This document shows, one piece after another, positions 25,461-37,321 of a DNA stretch of 64,000 bases. The notes under the pieces were generated by a model that saw nothing but the letters and a program-made list of their open reading frames with translations, ran no database searches and was not told the DNA's origin. A program made the translations under genes and the position numbers. Numbering within the stretch: position 1 is the first letter of the stretch; the number at the start of each line of letters is the position of its first letter. Source of the DNA: Dermatemys mawii (Eukaryota > Chordata > Testudines > Dermatemydidae). The stretch is from contig ML677348.1 in the NCBI GenBank assembly GCA_007922305.1, forward strand, positions 19,469,327 through 19,533,326, given 5' to 3'.

Positions 25461-27897
25461 AGTGGTTTGAGTCTGGGTGCCCAGAAGAGCATCTTTCTTC
25501 TAGTACCATTTTGCTCCAGCTGTTCCAGCAGAGTCAAAGCTGGAGCTCTCTCAATACAGGAGCTGAAATATTTGAGATGAACTCAGTTGAGGTTCTGGCT
25601 GCACTTTTCTTTATACCTTCTCATTTATGTCCTCTCTGTGTGTAGCCCCACAAAGTTGTAGGACCTACTCGTCAACCTCTTCCTAGTCCTGGCCAAGATG
25701 GCCATCCAGCAGCTCAGGAGGAGGAAGCTCAACAGAGAGGTTCCCTACAACTGTGGGGCCTACTTCTGTTCCTTACTCATCTCACATAGCTGGGGACATT
25801 TCCCTAGGCTGCATCCAGTCATTCCTCAAACTCTGCAAAGCTGTGGGCACTATCTGCAGTTCTCTGCTCAGTGTCCCCCTCCAATTCCCTCATTTTACAC
25901 CTAGAGATCATCACTCCTGTATATGTTTTTCCATTTCTGTCCCCTGCAATCAGTTGTCTCCTAATTCCTGTGGCCCCTCCCTCATCTGAGGGAGGCGGGC
26001 CCTTAGTGCTGGTAGGCTCCATCCACTGCTTGAGGATTCAGACATTGAAAAGAGCCAATCATCTTCTCACCACTAGTACTGTGTTTCCTAACCTGCCTTA
26101 TGAGACCTCATCAATAGAGGTAGAGTGGAAGCGATCCCCTCCCTTATTCAAAATGTTTTCTTTTAGGCTCCTCTAATTCCATATAGCAGCTTCTCCATTA
26201 CAAAAGAGCTCCTTTGGGATATTTGGTGTGCTCCTTCTTTCTCTGATCCTTCCAAAGAACTTAGGGCTCTAGCACTGGATCCATGGGTATAATAAATGTA
26301 GAGAGAAACATAAGGGTATGCAACTCTGTATTAATTAACACTTAGCAAACAGACCAGAATGCCTGATGTACTGTATATATAATAGAGAGAGAATTGTCCA
26401 TCTAGTCACTGAGACAACAGGGAACTTCAGACCTCAGGGTCTTGTAACTACAGCCAAGGAAAATGAAATAGAAGTTTTAAAAATCTCTACCATTTCCCCC
26501 TCAAAAACCACAATCTTCCCACTCAGAATTTGTTTTCCCTAGGAAATTTTATCATGCTTCATCATGAACACAGGGAGCTGAATTAGATAATACACTGCCA
26601 AGCATGATTGCTCAGGACAAAAAGAGAAGCTGTGGTCATCATATATTATCTAATTAGGCTGGTGTGAAGATATAAGGGATACCATTCCTCTGGGATCACA
26701 GGCCTGCAGCTGGCAGGCTAGCTGATTTGCTCTGCTGCTTTATCTGGGAAAAAGAGCTGGAACTTAACTGGCTGATCTTCATAGAAGAAGGCAGCAGGAA
26801 ATGGAGAGAGAAAGAGCAGTTCCCTCCAGAAAGCTGAGGGGCCAGTTGCTGTGCACCTAATGGGCTGCTGCTAGAGCAACGGTATCTCTAGGGCTTGGAG
26901 TAACATTTGAGTTGATGAATGTACTGGTGGGGGAGGCAGATGTGGGGAAGGAGCTATTCAGCCTGCACAGACTTTGAGGGAAGAGTCTGCCTTTTTTATG
27001 AAGGCCTGGAATGGAAGCTGCTTACCTGGATTCTGTGACAGTATGCTCTGACTTATAAATGAAGCAATCAGCATCATACTTCCTAACTTGGCTCTTCATG
27101 GTTGTATTTTAACTTGATAACATTTCCTAGCAAAGACCAGCTGTTTGCAAGATTCCATTGTTACCCACCCTTAGATATATTCTGCTGAGGTTAGTGTTGA
27201 GTTACATTGATTGGATGGCATGAGGAAGCCTGTGTTACCACTGCTTGTGTCTCCTCCATGGCTAAACAGACAACTTCATTTTTCAGAACTGTCAATTTGT
27301 TATCAAATTTAGTTAGTATGAAATTCATATTAAGGCACAAAGGAGATGGGAAACTTTAACAATATTATAATATGCACTTTTTATACATTATCAAGGCTTT
27401 TCATGGAACTGCATAGCCAGATAAAATTATAGGTACCAGCTGGTTCCTCTGAGTTCCATTTTAAATCCCAATGAACAGTTTGAGCACCACGGCTCCTTAG
27501 ATTTATGAGAGTTATAAACTGAGTGCTGGATCCTCTTGTTCTAAATACAAACCAGACCTAAGCTGAACAGAAATCATTCCAACCAGATTTTAGGTGGGTT
27601 CTATTTCAATCAGGCTTAGTCCAAACTCCCCTACAACTCCTAAAAATACAGTGCCTTTCCTACATGCTCCATGAGACTATGAAAGCTAAACTTAGTTCAG
27701 TCCTATTTCCACTTTGAGGCCCTAGGAAATTGCCAAAGGATCGACAGAGGTGTGTTGCCTAGGGCTAACCTGGAATATATCATAGGCTCCACTATGTGTT
27801 GGTACAAAAATCAAATGGTGTGCATTTTTTTGAAGAATGATTGCCAGTTGATATAATGGCATGATCAACAGTCTGAGCACATCCATTTTATTTCTGA
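25461..27897. other. Intergenic, unassigned
   Basis: One frame near 25670-25790 (LVLAKMAIQQLRRRKLNREV) has a protein-like look, but I cannot assign it. It is probably an old retroelement fragment. The rest is AT-rich, with no gene, RNA gene or clear repeat. Confidence 0.35.
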
Positions 27898-28473
27898 GGC
27901 CACGTCTACGCTACAGAGTTAAGTCGACTTAAGTAACATCGATGATCATAAACTGCTGTAATTACATCACTTGTACATGTTTGTACAATGTTCTTTGTGA
28001 CAGAAGAGCACATCCACAGTTGGTGCTCTAGCACCAACAGAGAGCAGAGCACCATGAGTAGCTATCCCACTGTGCCAATTGCCACTTTCTCCTACTAGGA
28101 ATTCTGGGAATGAATCACAGTGCATCTTGGGGTGGGATCACCATCTCATGAAGCAGTTTTCTCCATCCCATATTTCTAAGGGCTTCCACTTGCGTTTCAC
28201 ACTGTTTTTCAACTGCCCCTGTAAACCTTATGCCTGCCATCTCTGCCTAAAAGCATTGATCCTGCACAGCTTGCCAGTCTTGTGGTAATTGTTATGAACA
28301 CAACATGGCTGATCCTGCAGTATTTCATGAGCTGATAATCTGAACAGGAATCTGTGCTGCCCACCCTGCTGTGTACTATGGAAAGAAACAATTCAAGATT
28401 GATGTTGGCATTTATGAAGCAGCAGCTGCACACAGTGGACCATGGTTATTGGGCTTAGGAAATAAGCACTGAG

Positions 28474-28615
28474 TAGGGTGACCATACGTCCTGAATTTAC
28501 CAGATGTCCTGATTTTATAGGGAGAGTCCTGATTTTGGGGTCTTTTTCTTATATAGGCACCTATTATTCCTTACCCCCTGTCCCGATTTTTCACACTTGC
28601 TGTCTGATCACCCTA
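28474..28615. mobile_element. hAT-type MITE, 142 bp, inserted in Harbinger
   Basis: The ends TAGGGTGACCA and TGATCACCCTA are inverted repeats. The flanks carry an exact 8-base duplication, GCACTGAG, at 28466-28473 and 28616-28623. The same family occurs, truncated, at 19902-19993. Confidence 0.88.
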
Positions 28616-29535
28616 GCACTGAGTGGTGGAATCAGATTGTAATGTGGGTATGGGATGATGAGCAGTGGCAGCAAAATTTTCATATGCACAAAGCCAACTT
28701 CTTTGAACTCTTTGTGGAGCTCACCTCTGACCTGTGTCACAAGGACACCAAAATGAGAGCTGCCCCTAACGGTGGGAAAGCATGTGCTGATTGCTGTGTG
28801 GAAGCTGGCAACTCCAGACTGCTATTGGTCAGTTGTGAATTAGTTTGGAGTCGGGAAGTCCACCATGGGGGTTTCCGTGATACAAGTCTGCAGGACCATT
28901 AATCACCTCCTACTATGAAGGACTGTGACTGGGCAATGTGTGAGAAATAGTGGATGGCTTTGTGGCAGTGGAATTCCCTGTGGTGGGGAGATAGATGGCA
29001 TGCATATCCCAGTTTGGCCCCAGACCATCTTGTAATGGAGTACATCAACAGAAAGGACTAGTCCTCCATAGCCTTGCAGGCACCGGTGGATCACCAGGGT
29101 CATTTCACTGACATCAATGCAGAGTGGCCAGGGAAAGTGCATGATGCGCACACACCTCCAGGAACATGAGCTTATATAGAAAGCTGCATGCAGGGACTTT
29201 CTTTCCAGACCAGAAACCTTGACAGCAGCAAGGAGTGCTTCAACAGCAGGCTCAGCAGATGTAGAATGTGTGTTTGGCATATTAAATGGTTGATGGTGCT
29301 ACCTTTTTGGCAGATTAGACATCAGTGAGAATATTATTCTCATGGTCATAGCGGGCTGTCCTCTGCATAACATTTGTGAAGCCAAGGGGTGGAGCACTGA
29401 GATGGAGAGCCTGGTTTTGAGCCTCCAGGCACCAGAGCTATTAGAGAGGCTCACTCTGGGGGCTATTCAAATCAAAGAAACTTTGATGCAGCATTTTGAC
29501 CATAAGCCCCAGTACTGCATCCATCGGCAATGAAT
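28616..29535 (+). pseudogene. Harbinger transposase remnant (HARBI1-like)
   Basis: The first frame reads EWWNQIVMWVWDDEQWQQNF, followed by KMRAAPNGGKA, the N-terminal part of turtle-type Harbinger nucleases. Further on come YINRK, then DINAEWPGKVHDA-like sequence (about 29110-29145), CVFGI, and finally AGCPLHNICEAKG (29348-29386), equivalent to the conserved C-LHNICE block of the DDE nuclease. Frameshifts and stops separate these islands. HARBI1-type proteins act with a Myb-like partner, and its remnant is next door on the opposite strand. Confidence 0.8.
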
Positions 29536-29779
29536 TGAGCCAGGGATTGTTTACTTGCCACATTGAATGTTTCCTGTAATGATTCCTGCTGAGTGTTAAG
29601 TGTAGTCTGCAAATGTGCCAACTGCCACTGTGTATGAATTTCTGTTGCAACCACCCTGTGTGGGTCACAAATAAAGAATCACTGTCTTTGTAAGACTAAA
29701 TTTTTATTAAACAGCAATACACAGATCATGGGTAGCAGGTGGAACCCCCCTCCCTTTGGGGATGCTATCCCCTGACTCT

Positions 29780-30345
29780 GCCCCTTCCTCCTATGCGCTC
29801 CACATTGCCAGAGCACCGAGAAAGACCCCCTGTCCCCCCTGCCTGAAGACACACACCCTCCTCGGCCACAGGAGCCCCAGGCTAGGTGAAGCCCTGAGCC
29901 CTCTCACCTTCCCGGAGGAGCTGTGGACTAGCTGCAGCCTGGAGTGCCCCTTCTCCCCAGCTGGAGGAGCTCTGGGTTGGCTGAAGCCCTGAGCCTCCCT
30001 CCATATCCTGCCTAGAGGAGCCCAGTGCTGGAGGGGGTCGCTGCTGCTGATGGCATGCAGATCCTTGTAGAAGTGGCATATTTTGGGCACTGCACCAAAG
30101 CAACGGTTGGCCTCCTTTGTCTTCTGGTATCCCTACCTCAGCTCCTTGATCTTAGCATGTCTCTATCATGCCCCTTCTCATCTATGCCACAAGCAATCTG
30201 CTCATCAGTGTCAGAGTTTCTACGACTGCACAGCCTCTTCTCCCCACTGACCCAACTCATCCAGCATCTCCAGTGTACTCCACATGGGAGCTATTTGCTG
30301 CAGAAAGTCAGCATGGTCAACTGGGAAGATACAATGTGAGCTGTC
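29780..30345 (-). pseudogene. Harbinger Myb/SANT-like partner remnant
   Basis: On the minus strand one frame reads PKICHFYKDLHAISSSDP, matching the C-terminal PKTC-FYKEL-AILG block of the Myb/SANT-like proteins encoded beside Harbinger transposases. The upstream SANT helices are only traceable through frame changes. Opposite-strand placement relative to the transposase fits the family. Confidence 0.65.
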
Positions 30346-30692
30346 CATGCTGAGTAAACAGGAAGTGGAATTTCAAAATTTCCTGGGGCTTTAAAGGGGG
30401 AGGGGCACATGCCTGTATACCTGGCTATAGGGCAGTAGAATAGAAACTGCTTACCAGAGCAGTCGTGATGGGAATTGTGGGACACCTCCCGGAGGCCACT
30501 TAGGGCAACATAAGCAAGCACAGTGTCCACACTGATGCTGCATCACTCTTTTTGTCAGAAAAAAAGATCTACACCGCTCATTGAAGTGATTCTATTATGT
30601 TGGTGTAGCAGGACAATTAAATCAGTGAGAGGAACATTTTTATGCATACACCTCCAATACTTTGTCAACAACTGTCTAGTGTGGACAAGGCC

Positions 30693-31554
30693 TAAGTCTG
30701 TAGTCCAACAGTGCAGTCTGTGCAGGCAGAATCCTGTGCACATGCGACGCTCACTGCAGGACTGGCATCTAAATTTGATAAAAAGGAAGGGAGGCATCAC
30801 ATCAGAGCTATAAAAATGGAGAAGTGATCACACTCTGGTCTGGCTTCTACATGGAAATCAAGAACAATTAGTGACTTTTTTATCAGTTTTTATTTGATGA
30901 AGTTTAAAAGCCATTATTTACAGATCATGTTTATTTCTTTGCTAAATATTTGCATAGGTGTCAGATTTGTTGTGTTTGTGAGAGACAAATATAATTGACT
31001 ACAGCCTGGCAGTGGTTATGTAAATTTTCCTTTCAAATCACTGCTAATGTACTTCAACTGAGATCCCAAATACTAGTGTAATTACAATCCCAGGTCCCTC
31101 ATGAACAGAAGCTGATAATTATGCAGTAGTTTTGGATGTGGACTAGGATGAAAACACCACATTAATTTCTGATGTGCTTTATTAGAATATGAGTCTAATT
31201 TAATCTCTGTTATACCAAATTCTTCACTGTGGCTAGGACATCCTAGTTTCACAGGAATGAAAAACCTATCCCACTCCAAAATCTAGATCCTTGATTTATT
31301 TGCCACACTTTAAGATCATCTGGGAGAATCTCTGTGTATATGACGAAGTGCAAATATTCAGCAGCAGAAAATAGCAGATTAAAAAGGGGGCTAAAACATT
31401 TCAGTTATCCCATTTGTGACCAAAAAGCATGGGAGCAGAAAAAAAAAATTCTTGGAGCTATGGAGTAATGATGGCAATGAGGCTAGAAGACCAATTTAGG
31501 AAGAACGCATAATCATGGTAAATAGACTCTTTCAGAAAGGGACAGTCTTTTCAT
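30693..31554. other. Intergenic, nothing recognised
   Basis: AT-rich sequence with no recognisable features. Confidence 0.35.
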
Positions 31555-31620
31555 TATAAATTTGTTCAGTGCCTAGCACAATGGAGCTTGGACTCTGCTG
31601 CTTTATAAATAATAGTAAGT
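31555..31620 (+). repeat. Old LINE/SINE tail fragment
   Basis: GTTCAGTGCCTAGCACAATG followed by GAGCTTGG and ATAAATAATAG matches the short tail found again near 40600. It is an old amniote repeat tail; the family is not certain. Confidence 0.5.
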
Positions 31621-31964
31621 AGGCTGTGTCCTTTTCTTCTGGAGGTGGAACTTGCCAAAGTTAAGCTTGCAGTGCACTCTATACGGCAGAACCCAGATTT
31701 GGAGACCTTCATGACGTGCTGCGACATCCGCCTCGTTTCATTAGGGAAGAGGGTTTGATTGGGGACTTACTGAGGGATGCAAGAAGCTGGGCTGAGAGGA
31801 GGTCCTTCTATCCTTTAAGATTTCTAGGTATAGCTCAGGTTCAGATGTCCTGTTTTGTGAGCTGTATTACAATAATTATATTACATCTAACTGCTACAAG
31901 TATCTTACATTTTCTTCTGAAGCATCTGGTATTGGTTGCTGTCTGGAACAAGACACTGAACAAA

Positions 31965-33010
31965 GAATCATAGGACTGGAAGGAATCTTGAGAGGTCATC
32001 TAGTCCAGTACCCTGCACTCATGTCAGGACTAAGTATTATCTAGACCAGGGGTCTCAAACATGCGGCCCACAGAGTTATTTCCTGCAGCATGCCATAGGC
32101 ACTGACTGTACTGGCAGCCAAGCTCCAAACATTACTGCATGATTATATTTTATTAAAAACCCTCTCTGAATTACAGTTTTTAAAAAGTTAATACGTTGGC
32201 TTTTAATAGCATACTATATTACTCTTCATTTTTTTCCTTTTTGACTATACTTTTTTATCATCATATGAAAAGGTTTCAGTGATGCGGCCCTCGGGCCAAT
32301 GTACTAGTCCTCATGCGGCCCTCGTGGTGATTTGAGTTTGAGATGCCTGATCTAGGCCATCCCTGACAGGTGTTTGTCTTCCCTGCTCATAAAAATCTCC
32401 AATGACAGAGATTCCACAACCTATGGAATTTCCTAACGTCCAACCTAAACGGCCCTTGATGTAATTTAAGCCTGTTGCTTCTTGTATCCTCACAGGTTAA
32501 GAAAAACAATTTTCCTCCCTCCTCCTTGTAACATGAAACTGTTTTGTTCCCTCTCAATCTTCTCTTTTCCAGGTTAAACAAACCCAGTTTTTTCAATCTT
32601 CCCTCATAGGTCACGTTTTCTAGACCTATAATAATTTTTGTTGCTCTTCTCTGGACTCTCTCTGATTTGTCCACATCATTCCTTGAAATGCGGTGCCCAA
32701 AACTGGAATAGAACAGAATTACTTCTTGTATTTTGCTTACAACACTCCTGCTAATACATCCCAGAATGATTTTCACTTTTTTTTGCAACAGCTTTACACT
32801 GTTAACTCATATTTAGCTTGTGGTCCTCTATGATCCTCAGCTCCCTTTCCGCAATACTCCATCCTAAGCAGTCATTTTCCATTTTGTATGTGTGCAACTG
32901 ATTGTTCCTTCCTAAATTGAGTACTTTGCTTTTGTCCTTATTAGGGAATAGGGAATTTCTTCCTATTTACTTCAGACCATTTCTTCCATTTATCCAGATC
33001 ATTCTGAATT
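31965..33010 (-). mobile_element. CR1 LINE, 5'-truncated, antisense, split by a MITE
   Basis: The 3' terminus is at the left, with AATCATAGGACTGGAAGGAA read on + (the inverted CR1 tail). On the minus strand, 32387-32788 encodes the C-terminal part of the CR1 reverse transcriptase ORF, with VQRRATKIIIGLENVTYEGR and LGLFNLEKRRLRG visible. A hAT MITE interrupts it at 32047-32349. The 5' side is cut off where another repeat begins near 33016. Confidence 0.88.
32047..32349. mobile_element. hAT-type MITE, 303 bp, inserted in CR1
   Basis: The ends CAGGGGTCTCAAACATG and GAGTTTGAGATGCCTG are inverted repeats. The flanks ATCTAGAC (32039-32046) and ATCTAGGC (32350-32357) are an 8-base duplication with one mismatch. 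Beyond it, the host CR1 tail sequence resumes. Confidence 0.88.
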
Positions 33011-33015
33011 TTAAT

Positions 33016-33600
33016 TAGGGCTGTCAATCACAGTTACATGATTAACAAAAAAAATAATTGTGATCAATCGCACTTATAACAATAGAATACCAATTGAAAC
33101 TTATTAAATATTTTTGGATGTTTTCCTACATTTTCAATATTTATTTCAATTACAACATAGACTACAAAATGCAATGTTCACTTTATATTATTTTTGATTA
33201 CAAATATATGTACTGTAAAAATGATAAACAAAAGAAATAGTATTTTTTAATTCACCTCATACAATACTGAAGTTCAATCACTTCATTGTGAAAGTGTAAC
33301 TTACAAATGCAGATTCTTTTTGGTTACATAATTGCACTCAAAAATATAACAGTGTAAAACTGTAGAGCCTACAAGTCCACTCGGTCCTACTTCTTGTTCA
33401 GCCAGTCACTTAAACAAGGTTGGTTACAATGTGCAGGAGATAATGCTGCCTGCTTCTTGTTTACAATGTCATCTGAAAGTGAGAACATGTTTTCACGTGA
33501 CACTGTTGTAGCTGGTGTTACAAGATATTTTCATGCCAGCTGCGCTAAAGATTCATATGCCTCTTCATGCTTCAACCACCATTCCAGAGGTGGTGAGAGA
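33016..33600. mobile_element. hAT-like non-autonomous element (TAGGGCTGTCAAT family)
   Basis: It starts TAGGGCTGTCAATCACAG and passes through the AT-rich interior words TATTAAATATTTTTGGATG and AGAGCCTACAAGTCCACTCG. It reaches a TTCAACCACCATTCCAGAGG block that I recognise as a common turtle repeat (memory, not checked). The right terminus was not located. Confidence 0.55.
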
Positions 33601-34570
33601 GACCTTTGCTTAAAATTCACTTAGCGTGTCAAGTTAGATATTAGTTGCATTTTATCTTTTTATTTCATTATTTGTAATCACTTAAAATCTATCTTTCTGT
33701 AGTTAATACATTTGTTTTAGCTACATTAGTGTGTTTGGACTGAAGTGTTTGGGAAATTTCATGTGGGATAACAGGATTTGTGTATATCATTTTCTATCAA
33801 TTAAAATGATGGACTTTATATGAGCTTGTAGTGTCCAGAAGGTTGCTTGCTAGTACAAGACATCCATTTCTGGGAGAAAGTCTGGGACTGGAAGTTTGCT
33901 GGTATTGCCCTACAGTGTAATTCAAGAGTCGCTGGCTACAGCACTTTTACAATATAGCTGAGTGATTTACATGTTGGAGGCTGTGCGAGCAGATCAGGAG
34001 TGGTTACTCTCTCAGTTAAGCACTGAAAAAGGCACCCAGTGTTGGAGAAGTGAGGGGACATAGCTATCCATCAGTCCAGATTGTCCTCTGCATAATGTCA
34101 CTGGGTTTTTGGTTTTCGAAAATGTTAACTTTCTAAGTAAGCAAACACAATATTGCTGATGCTATATAATAATGTTGAGCTCTGCTCAAGGTAGATGGCT
34201 GCTAATTTATCACTGCAGAAGAAGCCAAACCACATTCAGTCTATTTGCTCTTGCCCAGGCTGCTTGCATAGCAACCCAGTGCCCCAGAGGAGAGCTGTTC
34301 GGGGAGTAGGAAGCACATGCACAAAAGACCATATCAGTGCAGTACACTTTCCCTATCGCAACTACAGCAGCAGGGCAAAGGGCTGGGCAGGGCACAGCCA
34401 AACTCCTGGAGCTGCTCCAGCCCCGCTCTGCTGTCTAACTTAGAGCAGGCCCTTCCTGACTGGGGCCTCCAGGGAGATGGCTAGCGCCTCTCTGGACTGC
34501 CACGCGGAGTCTGAGGGGCTCCGTAAACATCACCTAGTAGGCACAGCACCTGCCCCATCCCTTCTCCAGC
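33601..34570. other. Intergenic, unassigned
   Basis: AT-rich sequence up to about 34190, then GC-rising toward the minisatellite. No gene or definable repeat; the 33700-34080 part may be an unclassified retroelement tail. Confidence 0.35.
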
Positions 34571-34582
34571 CGTGGGCTCTGC

Positions 34583-35035
34583 CCTGCATCTCTTTCCTCC
34601 CTCCCACTGCCCCCCACCCCTCTCCCCCTTGCACCTCTCCCCTCCCCCCCACCCCTCTCCCCCTTGCACCTCTTCCCTCCCCCCACCACCCCTCTCCCTC
34701 CTGCACCTCTTNNNNNNNNNNNNNNNNNNNNNNNNNNNNNNNNNNNNNNNNNNNNNNNNNNNNNNNNNNNNNNNNNNNNNNNNNNNNNNNNNNNNNNNNN
34801 NNNNNNNNNNNNNNNNNNNNNNNNNNNNNNNNNNNNNNNNNNNNNNNNNNNNNNNNNNNNNNNNNNNNNNNNNNNNNNNNNNNNNNNNNNNNNNNNNNNN
34901 NNNNNNNNNNNNNNNNNNNNNNNNNNNNNNNNNNNNNNNNNNNNNNNNNNNNNNNNNNNNNNNNNNNNNNNNCACCTCTTCCCTCCCCCTACCTCTCCCC
35001 CCTGCACCTCTTCCCTCCCTCCCTCTGCCTCACCA
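34583..35035. repeat. C-rich minisatellite with assembly gap
   Basis: A unit of roughly 35-38 bases built on GCACCTCTTCCCTCCCCCCA and CCCCTCTCCCCCTTG repeats on both sides of the gap. About four units are visible on the left and two on the right. The long open frames across it are artefacts of a stop-free low-complexity strand and contain unknown residues. Confidence 0.85.
34712..34972. other. Assembly gap of 261 N
   Basis: A run of N lies inside the minisatellite array. The true length is unknown, since an array collapse is the usual cause of such gaps. Confidence 0.99.
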
Positions 35036-35149
35036 GCCCTGGGCTCCCCCCCCACCTCTTCCCCTCACCCCGTCTCGGGTTCACTTCCCCATCTACCGCC
35101 CGCCGGGCTCCACCTCTCTTCTCTTTGCCCCCCACCTGCAGCTTCCCCT

Positions 35150-36330
35150 CCCCCCCAATTGCGTCCCGGAGCCGCCGTGGCCACCAAGGCACCGGGAGCG
35201 CCGCTACCCGCTGGGCAGAGGGAGCGTTAGACTAGCGCGGGGGAGGGGCCAGGGTTATGCGCGGGGCACGCGCGCCCCAGGCCAGCTCGCGGGCTCCCCG
35301 CCACGCAGGGGCGGTGCGGCAATATCGCTTCCGGGCTCCACGCTACAGGACAGCGGCGCATGCGGAGAGCGGGTCTTGCTTTGGGGCTGTCAGAGCCCGA
35401 CAGCGCCGGCCAATCAGAGCGCGGCGCCTCAGTCTCGCTAGCCTCCCAATGGGTGGCGAGAGCGGGCGGGACGTGTGACGTGTCCGCGAGAGGACTCAGA
35501 GGAGGCGGGGGAGGAGGAGGAGTTACGTTCGTTGCGCCCGGATCCCCAAGGGGGAAAGGGGCGGGGTTCTGGTAGCACGTGACGAAGGTGGAGGTTCTCG
35601 TTCCCTCCCGTCACATGATCTGGACCGGCCGCGGCAGCGTCTTGCACGTTCTTAGCCCCCTGCCCCGCGCGCTGCCGGGGTGGCCGCGTCCAGGTGCCGC
35701 GAGGGGGGTTCGGGGCAGCAGCGACCCTGCCCCCCGCCGCGCGCCGGGGCTCCGCCGGGCGGGACGCTCGTAGCTGATCTCCAGGTACCCGGCGGGGCTG
35801 CGGGCGGCTCCGGCTTCCTGGTGCCGCGAACGGGACCGGCGCGGTGCCGCTGCTAACCCACGGGCGGCCCGGAGCAGGGACAGTTATGGGGGGACCCTTC
35901 TGCACCCAGCACGAATTAATAGACCCCCCCAGCTGCTCGGCGCCCTTAGTAGCTGGTTGTTTCGCTTCTGTCTAGCGGGGAGCCGGGTGGAGGCGGGATT
36001 CACTCCTGGGGGGCTCGGGGTGTGTGTGGAGATTGGGGTGATCGGGAGAGCGTGGGAAGGGGGGTGCCTGGGTGAGGATGGGGGGGCAGCTACTGAGGGC
36101 TGAGCCTTTGACTCCGGGGTGCTCTGTGGGGTGCTGGCCGCCCCCGGCTCTGTGTTGGGCGGCTGGTCGTTGCCGGGTGCCCTGTCTGTAGCTCCCTCCC
36201 CGGAGGGGCTGTATTTCAGCGCTGCTGTGTACGGAGCCGGTGCAGCGCGCTCCGGCTCCCGCGGGCCGGGACCTGGTTGTTATAGACGATCCGTGCTCCG
36301 GAGTGACTCCCGGGCGGGTTGAATGGCCTC
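35150..36330. promoter_or_regulatory. RCBTB1: CpG island promoter of RCBTB1
   Basis: GC-rich sequence dense in CpG, unlike the rest of the window. Readable elements are CCAAT boxes at 35410-35414 and 35446-35450, a GC box GGGGCGGGG at 35558-35566, tandem TGACG/ACGTG words near 35468-35482, an E-box CACGTGAC at 35576-35583 and TCACATGA at 35611-35618. No TATA box is evident. Position and orientation fit the 5' end of RCBTB1, whose coding exons start 18 kb downstream on the same strand. Confidence 0.85.
35640..35784 (+). other. RCBTB1: Probable noncoding first exon of RCBTB1
   Basis: Downstream of the promoter elements the sequence reads CTGATCTCCAG followed by GTACCC, an acceptable 5' splice site with GT at 35785-35786. 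Human RCBTB1 begins with a noncoding exon in a CpG island, so a donor here is expected. The exon start is not visible, and other donors in the island are possible. Confidence 0.45.
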
Positions 36331-37321
36331 GGTCGGGCGGGTCAGCGCTCGAAAGGGGCGTTCTCTCTACCTGGGGGTTTGGGTGGGTTGACCCCTCCCT
36401 CCCAAATTTGTGCGGCAGACTTGTAAGAGGGGGCGATTATTGGCTTTGGATCTGAACTAGTTTTTGCTGTTTCTTGGATGCTCAAGTAAAACTTGGGCAA
36501 AAGGGGAAAGAAAAAGAGTCCATCCACATAGCTTTGTGTTTAAGCTCATGGGTGAACAAGCATCTGTTAATGTCCAGGGCTCTCTTCTAGAGACTACCAC
36601 AAAAGAAAAAGCAATAACTTGGGTTCGTATGGTATAGTTGACTTAAACCCTGAATTCAATGAAATTCAAAGTGAGATTAAGGCTGACACTCTGCCTAGGG
36701 CACTGAAGATATCCTGTAATGTGTAGCCATTTTAGCATATATGGTGTGTCAGGCCATGCACTGTTCTGAGCTCTCCCCCATAAATAGAGAATTGTACTAT
36801 CTTGGACATAGCAGGAGTGAGTTAAAGATGAAGTGAGAACTTTTACCCTTTCACTGCACTGTAAGACTGAATGTTCTTGGAGTTTGTAATGCTGGTTTTA
36901 ATTCCTTGCACTTTAGTGATTTCATGACATTCACATTCCAGTAATGTTTTTTCTGGCATGTCCTCTGCTTCCCTCATTGAACTTTAAGTACTGCCCTTTC
37001 TGTTTTCTCTCTCCTCTCACTTAACCTTTCTCTCCATCAAGGACCTCAATTCTTGTATCCCCTTCTTTCTTCAGAGAACTCTCCAGGATTCTTCAGTACT
37101 TGCTAATGCATCTCCATAGATGGATGACATAAATGACTTCTTCACCCTTAAGAGATGAATTTTTTATGACTGCTGTACTCATAATTTTATAATGGAATAG
37201 GCCAAGAATCAAACTAGGATTAGCTGGATGGCACTGCAGAATACTAATAAACTAGTTTCTAACAGAAACCTGAGTAATTCTCCAGTAATTACCTGAAGGA
37301 AAGATTGGGCAATACTTAATG

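Larger units (their letters stand above)
27898..30692. mobile_element. PIF/Harbinger DNA transposon, 2.8 kb, decayed
   Basis: The left end GGCCACGTCTACGCTA and the right end TAGTGTGGACAAGGCC are imperfect inverses. The flanking triplets TGA (27895-27897) and TAA (30693-30695) fit a degraded 3-bp Harbinger target duplication. Inside are a transposase-like frame on + and a Myb/SANT-like frame on -, the two-gene arrangement typical of the superfamily. Both are broken. A smaller hAT MITE is inserted at 28474-28615. Confidence 0.85.

Noticed and set aside
28616..29535. HARBI1 host gene
   Set aside because: The sequence is broken by frameshifts and stops and lies between Harbinger terminal repeats, so it is a transposon remnant and not the domesticated gene.
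34477..35441. Long open frames of up to 289 residues across the C-rich region
   Set aside because: They run through the run of N and a proline/serine-rich minisatellite. The frame is open only because the repeat lacks stops.
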